64,000 nucleotides of DNA. It comes from Bolinopsis microptera (taxonomy: Eukaryota > Ctenophora > Tentaculata > Lobata > Bolinopsidae). The notes beneath the pieces are model-generated. The model was not told the DNA's origin. It searched no databases and saw only the letters and a list, made by a program, of their open reading frames with translations. Positions 23,487 to 33,617 of the stretch are shown in pieces. Where the stretch lies: positions 8,459,720 through 8,523,719 of the forward strand of contig NC_087080.1 of the NCBI RefSeq assembly GCF_026151205.1, in the 5' to 3' direction. Numbering within the stretch: the stretch's first letter is position 1; each line of letters begins with the position of its first letter. A program made the translations under genes and the position numbers.

Positions 23487-24735
23487 TCAAGTATGAAAGT
23501 ATGCAAGTATGCAGTGAATCCACCTACCCATCTGCACACATCTGCACTCCCATCTGTCTCCCTGAAGTTCTTTAGAGAGTGAACAGATATAGCAGATAGC
23601 TGTTTTCAGGGTCTGCAACCTTGTTGGTTTCTTGGAGCTGCCTCCTGAATCGAGACAATGTTAAATTATTGACTTCTGACCGGTCGTGCCCCAATATTTT
23701 GTTGCTAAAAATTATCTAATGTGGTTCAATAAATTGGCTCATCAAAATAAATGTCGGTTAAATTTCAAGATAATGTGAATATTTTAGGGAAAAAAGAATA
23801 TAACCACAATTTCACCTCACCTTTCATGAATTCTGGATGTTTTCCATCCTGTATCCTCTCCCTAAGCATATCCACATTCTTCCTGATATCAGCGACCCTT
23901 TTTCTTTCCCGCTCTCCTTTCTCTATCTTCCTACTCCCCCTGTAAACCGTCCTCTCTGAAGAGACACGTACTTTATAATGAAGGCGGTAAATTTATTAGC
24001 CCTATTGCCCCGCCCTATTCGATACAGACGAAAATAATTGATCGCCAAGGATTTATACTTTATACAATATAGGGCGTTGTGCTGGCTGATGTCAGCTGTG
24101 CATAACGTTTATTCAAGTATGACGGTACTGTGGGGCAAAGTCAGATCACAAATCACAACTCACTGCAATTAAATTAATCAGATATCAGATGAAATTCTGA
24201 CAAAAATAAAATGCATGGAAATTCAGATCGGCAATTGGCCTGAAGTTTTGTTTTGTTCACACTTCACACCCGCCGTTGCGGTGAGCCTTTGATTCAATTA
24301 TAAACCTGAGACTGGAAGAAGAACTTGAACAGTGAACTAATAGTGAACTGCGAAAGTCGGCTAAATTTCCAAGTATTAGTAATGAGGGCCGGGGTGCGTG
24401 ATATATATAATTCCATATTCGTCAAGATTTTCGATTCCATTTCCAAGAAAAACTGTTAAAACTCTGACATCATAAGATTTTATTTGCGATGCATATTCGT
24501 ATATATCAGATGAATTAATAACCTAGTCACTAGTTCCACATGAATCAATTTCGATACGTTGCTTCTTACCTGAGTTAGATATGGTGGGACTCTGTATCGG
24601 GATTGTCCTAGGAGAGTTCTTGGAGTTGTGACAGGATGCAGCTTCGTAGCTCATCACCTTCTCTCTCTGTTGGTTGTGGTCGTAAGGACTTGTGCACGAA
24701 GAGGTGCCGGAAATTGGGGACCGCTCAACAAACAT
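23487..24735 (-). CDS. bHLH transcription factor, three exons, 152 residues
   Basis: Reconstructed on the minus strand: exon 1 24735-24570 (ATG to phase 1), exon 2 23955-23821 (phase 1 to 1), exon 3 23644-23487 (ends TGA). All three junctions have GT-AG and the frame is continuous. Exon 2 encodes the basic region and helix 1, with GERERKRVADIRKNVDMLRE resembling the class A pattern NERERxRVxxxNxxFxxLR; the Glu and Arg contacts of the E-box are present. A loop of about 18 residues leads into exon 3 with helix 2, RLQTLKTAICYICSLSKEL, matching the pattern LxTLxxAIxYIxxL. It should bind CANNTG as a dimer in the nucleus. It is short and divergent: Gly replaces the usual Asn, and helix 2 contains two Cys. 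The nearest family may be achaete-scute/Twist-like, which is a guess. Exon 3 could instead splice on at 23528. Confidence 0.75.
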
Positions 24736-25810
24736 TTCAATCGGAATGACTTAAAAGTTACGTTCTGCTAAAGATCAAAAATTAAAATCCGTCTAATAAT
24801 AATATTCAGATGCTTTGTTTTATAGCGGTTTCACGCTCCTTTTCACCTCTTAACGCCCATTTGTCAATTCTTATCTACAGGGATCGGACGTTGAGATAAT
24901 GAGTTATCTTAAATTAAATCCTAATACAATTATCTAATTGGGTACGTGTGCACTGTGCACTGTGCCTGCACCTCTGAGTCTAGCACGTGGTCTATGGAAG
25001 AGGGTCTACATTTAGCGGCGATTGTAATCGTGTAAATTCATGACTGGACTGGTCCTCTTTTCTCCTTGGTCTTCATGATATATGCCGAATTTAAACAACA
25101 TGGCTTAGTTTGGAACTGGCATGTCATGAAATGCTGCCTAGGATTTTAGACGCCCTAGGTCGGAGCAACGATATAGCAATTAACCTATAATTCTTGGTGT
25201 GTTTATGAAAATACTGTTGATTTGTTCGAGGAAAGTATGTACTATACAAGTATCAACGCCCCTTTTCTGGCCCTAATTGTCAAATGTTTTTAAAAAAATT
25301 ATTTTTCGGAAAGAAAACCAATCATTGAATAATTTATGACAATAATTTATGACATAATAGTATTGCGGACTTCACAGCAAATAATAAAAACGTCATAAAA
25401 TTCATTAATTTGAAGGACATAAAATATACAACATTTTGGGCGGTCTTACGTTTTCTATTAACTGACAGGGAGGTGAAAAGTGGACCCCCACAACCCGACC
25501 CCACCCCCGCCCCCACCCCCGACCCCAAGTTCCCCAATCCCCGCTTCCGAGCTCGCATAGCAATCAAGGGAAGCCTCGATACCAAGATAAGATCGTAAAT
25601 CGAGCTGTAAATAAATGTTGATCAAAATAGGTATTTTTGATGACGACAAAATTTCCAAACCGCCTCCCCTTCGGCTGCTGAACCCTCCCAATGAAGATGA
25701 GATTTTTTAAATTACAAATACAATCTAGAGGTAAAATCTGTGTTATTTCTTAATTAGAGCGAGAATCAGTTTCACATATAACTAGTGTAATAACAAAATT
25801 ACACTAGCAA

Positions 25811-25816
25811 AATCAC

Positions 25817-25847
<31 letters not shown>

Positions 25848-25856
25848 TTAGTGATT
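25811..25856. repeat. 28-base C run inside a 9-bp inverted repeat
   Basis: AATCACTAA (25811-25819), then 28 C (25820-25847), then TTAGTGATT (25848-25856). The arms are perfectly complementary, so the C tract forms the loop of a hairpin; the C/G strands could form i-motif or G-quadruplex. Run length is error-prone in sequencing. Confidence 0.9.
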
Positions 25857-27927
25857 ACGTAATATGTGAACGAGCCCTTAAATCGTAGTCATAGAATCCA
25901 AAAAATTACAAGGACATTAGCAGACATCCGCCTCCAAACAGTTGTGCCCCGCCTCCATCAGTATAACTATAAATGTATTTCATGATATTGCCTAATATGG
26001 TCATGTCACGTGTCAAAACAAGTGTAGTCCTCCTTTGAGACACAAACTGATCTCACCCGCTAATTCAAAGTCTCTAGACTATAGTACTATAGTAGTTGTA
26101 GAACTACTACAGGAGTAATCCCGATAACACTCGACCTCTGCTTGATCCAGAGGATGTCGCCATTTTACCTTCACACAGACATCGAACGCTGTAAGAAGAT
26201 GACGATCAGACCTCGTTATCTCTAGACTATAGGTGGTAAGTTTCAATTGGTTGTGTCCATCAAAAATTAACGGAAAGAGATATTTTGATTCTTTTCATAA
26301 ATTCACCATTCATAAAGTTGAGTTGTTCTTTAAATTCACATCATTAATCCTGGACTCTGCAGTTAGCACTGCAGCTATTTTTATTCAAACTTTAACTTTT
26401 CGACCAGTTTTCACTTTTCAACGACCGGTTTCCAGCTTATGTTAAAATTTGTAAAATTTATTCACTTCTCTTCTCGCTGGACTCCTCTGCTCACGAGATA
26501 GCGCCCTTAAGCTAGCCTTTGTGTCTACGGATGCATGGGAACCCTTTTGCCGATATTCGCCATTGTCGGTTTCTTTTAATCTTAAGGGCTCTATTTTTGG
26601 AATAACTAGTATTTCTACCAACTGGTTGGTACTGAGTTGTACTTGAAATACAGGGGGCTTGTCCCTGAAATTGAAAGTCGCGATAAAATTAGAGATTGTT
26701 AGGGCCTATCAATTTTTGGAGCCAGATTCACTCATGCACATAGAAAACTTCAAATTTTTATCGCAGACTCATCAAAATAAGTATGAAAGTAATTACAAAA
26801 ACATTTATTTTTGATAAATCAGGGTACAACTTTTCGTGGAAACATTTGTTCATTTTAGGAATTCATCCCCTAAGGAATTGTTCTCATATGTGAGAATGAA
26901 GATGGTATCGAACAGTGCCAATTATTTTTAAAAATGAAACCAATCTGTATCCTGGAAAAACTGTCGGTATACCGGTGTTATAAAGGTGCCTGGTAGTACT
27001 AGTGGGTCTTGGTATGAAGATGACCCATGTTTGTTCTGACACGTGACTGTGATTTAATTTTACAGATTTACCGATTAAAACCAAGAATTAGTGTCACGTG
27101 TCATGGGAATATGGTTCACCATAATATTTATTCACACACAGCAGGTCTTCCTCTGGGCTCTGACTGCCGAGTCAAGAATGTCAATGATTGTTAAGATTTA
27201 TCTTGAATACAATTTAAAGTCATAACTCAAACTGTAAGACCTTATTTCTTCCAATCACTGTTTTAATTGAATTTATTTTGATTTTGAATTGATGTGAATC
27301 GGATCGCTTTCAAAATTCTAATAGTCTTGATAACTGATAATACTGAGGGGATGGAGGGGGGTTGGGTCAAGAGTTATAGTAATCGGTGCAGTGAAAGTCC
27401 TTTGCAAGGCTCTACATTTCTACACCTCAATTTATTAGGGAGAGTTGCCTTAACCCTTGTAAACGATTGTGCAGCTGTGTCAAATTACTTCAAAATATAT
27501 GAGGCTGAATACACATCCAATTCTAAACCGATCATTGAACCCGTGGATATAGTTTTCATTGGAAAATACTAAAAACCCCAGAACGAGCAACGAACCTGAA
27601 TTTCCGCGTCTCGTTCCAACTCAATCTGTTGGTGCACCACCTCTAACGAGAAATGCATGATAATGATAAACAAAAGCTGTAGTGATACTGTTCGAGTGAT
27701 GATGAGGGGCGAGGGTAGTGGGGCTCTGTGGTGATCTGGACAGCTGCGAACACATGCTATACTAGAGTAGAGCAAACCAATTATTTTTCTGAAATACAAC
27801 TTATAACTCTATTGCAGCCCCTTAATTAATATTACCTGCCTTACAATTTGATGAAATTCTAGTCGCAAATCCATCTAAATGATCACGTTTACTGGCTAAA
27901 TACAATGCCAGACTAGCTTGAGCTGGC

Positions 27928-27970
27928 TCACGTGACGTCACGTGGTGTGTGACGTCACATCACGTGACGC
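27928..27970. promoter_or_regulatory. Overlapping CRE and E-box palindrome cluster
   Basis: In 43 bp there are three CACGTG E-boxes (27929-27934, 27939-27944, 27961-27966) and two full CRE palindromes TGACGTCA (27933-27940, 27950-27957), interlocked so that sites share bases. A GC-rich GGCGCGCGC follows. Such sites are bound by bZIP (CREB/ATF) and bHLH-Zip (USF/Myc-type) factors. This looks like a promoter or enhancer core; the gene it serves is not evident. Confidence 0.7.
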
Positions 27971-28967
27971 AATTGCGGCGCGCGCACGCTCATAAGTAAT
28001 GTTCACGTGGGCTGTACCCCCAGATGCACGTGCTGGTAATCTGTTTTTAATGAGTAAATCAAAGTAGTCGTGTGCCACGGGTTGTACAGAGATTTTAATT
28101 ACAGTCTTAATTACGATGGGGAACGTGCCTGAAATTTGTTTCTCGTCCCGTAACTACTATAGTACCATATACTAAGTATTGGTGTTAATCAGAAAATTTT
28201 ACGCCAAATGATCACCATACAGTAAACCATAAATTCGTAGTGTTTAGAACCATCAAATTATTATGTACTAACAATTGTCATTGGTCAGGACGTTCACTTA
28301 AAGCCATGATCAGGTCAAAGAGACTGCTCGCGGAGCGGTCGTCATTATAGCTCACCTCAAAGAGACTGTCCCGCATAATATTTCGAATGATTACCCACCA
28401 TGCTGCACGGACTTGTACTCCAGCTCAAATTCAATGTGAGCCATTGTGATGGCAATATTTTCACGGTACCCAGGCGGATACAATGTGGTATTGTGAGGCT
28501 GTGTCACGTCACGTGATTTACGGTAAGGACCTTCTGGTGCACGAACCATCTATATTCTATAATAGATCTATGTTACCGTTCTACTCATACTGATACTGCA
28601 GTCGCTAGGATTAGCAAACTGAACATGTTACGGCTTTAGTTTACTGGGTACGCTGTGTGCTTATAAGTGTGGTACACTGGAGGTGAAACTGCCTAATTGA
28701 AGATATAGCCATTTGGGTGCAGCTGAAGTTAAAAATCTAGGGGCAAGAAATAAGGAGTTGCTTTATTTCAATTATTATTAAATTTAACAAAACAAAAATT
28801 AAAAACAAAAAATTCTAATAAAATTACGATTTTTAGAATGATAAAATATTAAAAGCTGAGTACTAGCTCATTTTTTCATTTTTTAACGAAAGATAAAGGA
28901 ATTGGTAAAAATTAATCTCTTCGGGTTAAAAAAAACTCAAAAACATCACTAGAACAGAAAAAAATCC

Positions 28968-30282
28968 CTACTGTTGTATATTGTCAAGCAGTGCCATGAG
29001 ACCAGCTACATTCTCCTCTGCTGTCTCCAATATCTGGTCCTCAGGAAGCTCGAAAGCGAACTCCCCCAGGTCCCTCAGCTCTATCGTATAGGAGTCAGTA
29101 ACGTTGAGATCCTGGTAAGCCCAATCAGCACTTACCCCACTAGCAGGGTACATATCAGCGAAGGACTGAGCAGTGTAGGTCCTACCGTGTTTGTCTTTGA
29201 TGGCCGCTACAACTGCTGCTCCAACAGTGAGGTGGTGGTCTCTGTCAGGTGGAGGATCCACAGTGTAGGCTAGGGGCAGGAGGAACAGTTGGGAGTAACT
29301 GTGGTAGCTAATGTATCCTTTCAGCTTGCTTTGTTGTTCTTCCAGATAGGTTTTAACCATCATGACGTTGTCTTGGTCGAAGGGAACTTTGCCAGGGTAA
29401 AATATGCTGCAAGGATCTGTGCTGACGGATTCCTTGCCCCAGTCGGTGCTCCAGTTCCGGTTGGAGTCTGCTCCGAAGCAGGCCCTATAAAAACAGCCCC
29501 CAAACCAGTTGTACTTGTTTTCCTTGCACCCTGTTGGTTTACGGGTCTTTCTCCACAATCTATCTTCTCGTGAGTGTACTCGTAACCGTCAGGGTTGATA
29601 CTGGGAGCTATCACGAACTGGTACTTCTCCAGGAGTAGTGCCATGTCAGCTGACCTGTCCTGTTCCTGTTCCCGAGCAGAGAGTCGATGATGTACATGAC
29701 GGTGGCTGGAGACACCCACTCTCTGGCGTGGATACCTCCATCAATCCAGATCATGGGCCGGACTTTTGAAGTGGGGGCGGTGATATTAGCAGTGATTCTT
29801 ATCACTTGAATCTTTCTTCCTTCATAAGTTGTACCAGTGAGGTTGAAGGTCTCTGCTTTGTCGTTGTGTGACGCTGCTAAAGCGTCAAGGTGATCATACA
29901 AGACGTTTAGTCGATGGTAAGTGATGTATGAGATGCTTCCCTTAACGACATTTGCTGCTGATAAGAGTACACCCCTTTCTTTTCTTACCTCCGATCCAAC
30001 ATTATCATTGATAATCTGGAAGGGCAAACCCTGAGATTCAAACACACGCTGACATCTATCCAACTTTTCAGGTGATATCAATACATCCAAGATTCTGGAC
30101 CGACTCTCTGAAATGACCTCCAGACCATCTTCTGCTTCAAGGTTGTGAATAGATTTATACTCTGTATCAGACGCTGTGGTTACTCTGAGAATCTTGTATT
30201 CATCGTACGACTTGTAGGCGTGGGAAGTTAAACCGAAACTCAAGATCAAGCAATATTTATATAGAGCAGCAACGTGTGACAT
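28968..30282 (-). pseudogene. Carboxypeptidase A-type M14 metallopeptidase, intronless, two frameshifts
   Basis: Leftward gene from the ATG at 30282 to TAG at 28968. In order it shows a signal peptide (residues ~1-22), an activation propeptide (to ~110) and the peptidase domain. Zinc ligands are in GGIHAREWVSP (His and Glu, about residues 185-188) and in YISYHSYSQ; the catalytic Glu is in YTIELRDLGEF. Substrate-site motifs NPDGYEYT, DSNRNW and SGVSADWAYQ are present. It would remove C-terminal residues outside the cell after propeptide cleavage. Two single-step frame changes interrupt it, one in the slippery repeat at 29654-29672 and one near 29560-29572, where a G appears missing before the DRLWRKTR motif. 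No introns are seen, so it may be a retrocopy. Either a young pseudogene or two assembly indels in a working gene. Confidence 0.85.
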
Positions 30283-30650
30283 ACCGACATTGGCTTTTCT
30301 GGGATTGAGGCTTTGATTTACCAGTCATGTTTTCACACTTATGCTCTAACCTTATTTTATATGCCACATTAAAACATTCGAAAGTGTTTCTGTTGTTACA
30401 GTGACAAATCAAGACACGAGATTTAATTAACAAGTCTATGCCTAAAGTGCCACTTAATCACCTGTTACCTGGGGACCCCAGGCTATTATGCTCACAAACA
30501 TAATAGAATAGAGGTTCGGATAGAGATTCGGCGGAATGACAGGTTGAGCGCCGTCCAGTTAAATGACCTGTTACTTAATGGCCGTGGAACAAAATGTTGT
30601 AATTGGCAAAAAAAGTCTCATGAGGAACAAAATGTTGTATACATAAATTT

Positions 30651-31022
30651 GACCAAAACCCATAATTATGGGTAGAGTGGACCGCGGCCAGTGTCTCTCT
30701 TTTCCAAACAAAAGGAAATGATTTTAATTTTAATAACCGTCCGCAAATGCAAATTGATATCGAGAATGAAATCGGTCGCTCGCTTTTCCCATTCATTCAC
30801 GGCTTACGAATTGTAATAAAGCTTATTGAATGGGAAAAGCGAGCGACCGATTTCATTCTCGATATCAATTTGCACTTGGCAAGTGCAAATTGATATCGAG
30901 AAATTGATATCCGCAAGTGACTTGCGGACGCAGGACGGTTATTCGAATTAATATCATTTCCTTTTGTTTGGAAAAGAGAGACACTGGCAGCGGTCCACTC
31001 TACCCATGATTATGGGTTTTGG
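30651..31022. mobile_element. Foldback element, ~372 bp
   Basis: The left arm (30651-~30800) and right arm (~30827-31022) are inverted copies sharing CCATAATTATGGGTAGAGTG, AGTGTCTCTCTTTTCC and CGGTCGCTCGCTTTTCCCA. The right arm carries an extra internal duplication of GATATCAATTT and an added hairpin CCGCAAGTGACTTGCGG. The unpaired centre is only ~30 bp. No open frame; classed as non-autonomous. Confidence 0.85.
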
Positions 31023-32524
31023 TTAAATATCATCTCTTTTTGATTATAATGTCAGAATTATTTACTAAGTCGAAATGTAAACTCATAACTTCATTAATAT
31101 TAATATTAATGAGCTGAGGTAATTTCAACAATTTCGAAATTTTACCTTTGAAAACATTTCCTTGTGTTTAGGTAAGCATATCTGTCGATAACTGACTGAA
31201 TATGGCACTTTTTACGCATTCAAGTTGGCATTACATTAATATACTGCTATTTAAAATATCGTGGGAAAGCAGAATTTATTCGAAATCACAAATAAAATGC
31301 TTTCGAGAAGAAAGCGGCGCGCGCTACTTCGAAGAAATTTAGACGAGTAACATCCGTCAAGTAAATTGTGACGTTATACTTTAAATCTCAAACTTACAAA
31401 TTTCGACAAATAGACTAGACTGTAGAGGAAATAAAGTAATTTCAAGTATATTAAGAAAAGTTAGTTTACTCCATTGCATATAAACGTCTTCGGGTTTGAC
31501 CTAAATAAAAATGTAATTGTAACCCCTTGCGATCTTGGTCAGTACCCACGCTAGTCACTATGACTAACCAGTAACCACGCACGCGTGTTGCGGGAAGCAC
31601 ATTTTTTGGCAATATTCCACCATACAAAGCCAACTTTCGTGAACATTTTGATATGGGCACGTGATTACCTGTTTCCGTATTTTTTTTAAATGCGGCAATT
31701 TTCAGAAAAAAATTCGTACGCGAATTTAATTCGAATAATACGTTTAGTGCGAATTCAACAGCATTGGCGGAAAGTCGCGTTAAATTAAAGTTCATTCCGT
31801 GGTGTCACTGTCAGTAAAATGGTACGGATATAAAACACATCCATATATCCATTTATATCTTCTCACTTTATATATAAGTATATAGTATTAGTACTAGTAG
31901 GATGTAGGACTAGGATGACGCAGTGAAACTATCGGACTACGAGTACGATGTATGGGGACTTGTCACCCCGGCCCATGGCAACATTAAAATATATATATTA
32001 TACAGAGTCAATATATTGACTCTGTTACATTGTTTCCTGTTAATATAAAACTCCGTTACAAATTGAACTGGGATCTGGCAATACTACTCCTTAGATCAAT
32101 AAAATATGATAAAGTAATGTATAACTAGACTTAAGTAAAAGTCTGATACTGATTGATTAAAGCTTAATAATGAACTGTGAAAGAGTGGTTAATAGATTAA
32201 AAAGAATTGTAATAGATTAAGAAGAACTAGTATCAGTAGTCAATGACTACACAGGGTTATTGAAAATTACAAAGAATAAAATGGCGTCTGGACTTGGGAC
32301 CAGCTCATAGTACATAGTATAGTATATACTTATATAGTATTTAGAGGTAAATAGTATAGTGAGTATAATGGCGGCGGTCGTGCTTGCCAGCACTGTGATA
32401 TCGCGTGATCGAGACAGTTTTTCGCCAATATTTTGCCAGGGGAGCATTTTTATAACCCTATGTCATGAGGGTGATTCAGAATCAGCGTCCGAAGATACAT
32501 CGATTCAAGTTGGGTTCAACTGTC

Positions 32525-32550
32525 GGGGGGGGGGGGGGGGGGGGGGGGGG
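32525..32550. repeat. 26-base G run
   Basis: An uninterrupted poly-G tract following AACTGTC and followed by AGGTAGC. Quadruplex-prone; the length may be inexact. Confidence 0.9.
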
Positions 32551-33617
32551 AGGTAGCACGCTCGAGTTATAATCTATATTGAACAACCATTACATAATAA
32601 TAATATAACTTATAGTGCTCTGATACGCACATGGGACACAATTCAGGAATAATAACTCCCACGTGACACAGGGATGACACCCACGTGTTGCATTTCGTCC
32701 CGCTCACAGCAACGCAATACTAGAACGTGTCACAAATATATTTCCACGTTCCGCATTACCTATATATTCTCGTTCCTACAATGCGCACGACTAATTGTGG
32801 GTCATATATCAGTGACCTCATACTCTCTTTGTCACTCCGTTTTTTGTCTGTTTGTTGTTGTGTCTTTAGTTACATGAAAACAACTATAGCCGTACCATGT
32901 TTACATTGTAAATTCAGCGATTTAATGAATCGAGCACATGGTCCGTGTTTGTGCGAGATCTTATCAGTACCGAGTATTAACTGCAGTATATGTTAGCAGT
33001 TCTGAGATCCGGGCTCGATCAGTTAATTATCTGCGCCGGCTAGGTATTTTATAGATACACGTTGTATCGGGAATTGCACTAAAGCAGGTTTTTTAGGAAA
33101 CAATGGCAGAAATAATGGAATAAATGGTCCATCGGAGGGGGTTCTGCAAATATGTTCTTTTTTTTAACGATTCCCGCAAGCAAACATTATTTAATGTTAT
33201 TAGTTTAAATATAGATTTTTACATATAACTGATCCTTAAACTAGGATTATCAAATCTTATACATATCGTCTCGCTTTATAATTATATGACGATTCGAGCT
33301 AGTTTAAATATTATGGTGCATATCCTAGTACTATGATGAGTCTAGATGACTTTATTTGAACGGACGCAAGGACCTCTATCGTTCGATTAATGTCCGTTCA
33401 AATAAGGTCCGATAAGGTAGTTACTATCGGCAATGTGCCGTGAAAGGAAACAGTGCCTCCCCCGCCAAATCTAAAAAAGGCAAGGCCAAGTCTATTTTTG
33501 CCGCCCCTTCTATACAGCTTTTTGCCGTCCTCACTGGAGCAGTTTTACCCCTAAATTTTTTTCCGTGTCGACCGAATGTTACTTACTTGGGTTACGTGGG
33601 GTTGCTTCATAGATCCT

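Larger units (their letters stand above)
24736..28967. other. 4.2-kb region without a confident gene
   Basis: Upstream of the bHLH gene on its strand and downstream of the carboxypeptidase on the same strand. It contains a C-rich stretch at 25484-25530, a 28-base C run, a CRE/E-box cluster and AT-rich filler. A weak minus-strand candidate exon lies around 27600-27660 (beginning MHFSLEVVHQQIELERDAEI, with a possible donor after CAG), ~270 bp from the CRE/E-box cluster. I could not extend it. A TTTATT at 28762-28767 (AATAAA on the minus strand) is a likely poly(A) signal for the carboxypeptidase. Confidence 0.45.
30283..33430. other. Gene-free region between carboxypeptidase and LINE
   Basis: No supported gene. 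It contains a foldback element, a 22-bp perfect palindrome CAGAGTCAATATATTGACTCTG centre (32003-32024), a 26-base G run and a hairpin with 14-bp arms at 33352-33405 (TTATTTGAACGGAC and its complement). The remainder is AT-rich. Confidence 0.5.

Noticed and set aside
25334-25691. Pro- or Gly-rich frames around the C-rich stretch
   Set aside because: Low-complexity translation of CCCCACCCC-type DNA on both strands; no splice context or domain.
28380-28500. Minus-strand frame TLYPPGYRENIAITMAHIEF...
   Set aside because: Looked exon-like, but two frames are open, the borders are ambiguous and no partner exon was found.
32359-32556. ATG-started frame (MAAVVLASTVISRDRDSF) running into the G tract
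   Set aside because: Short, no domain, and its end is set by the poly-G run.
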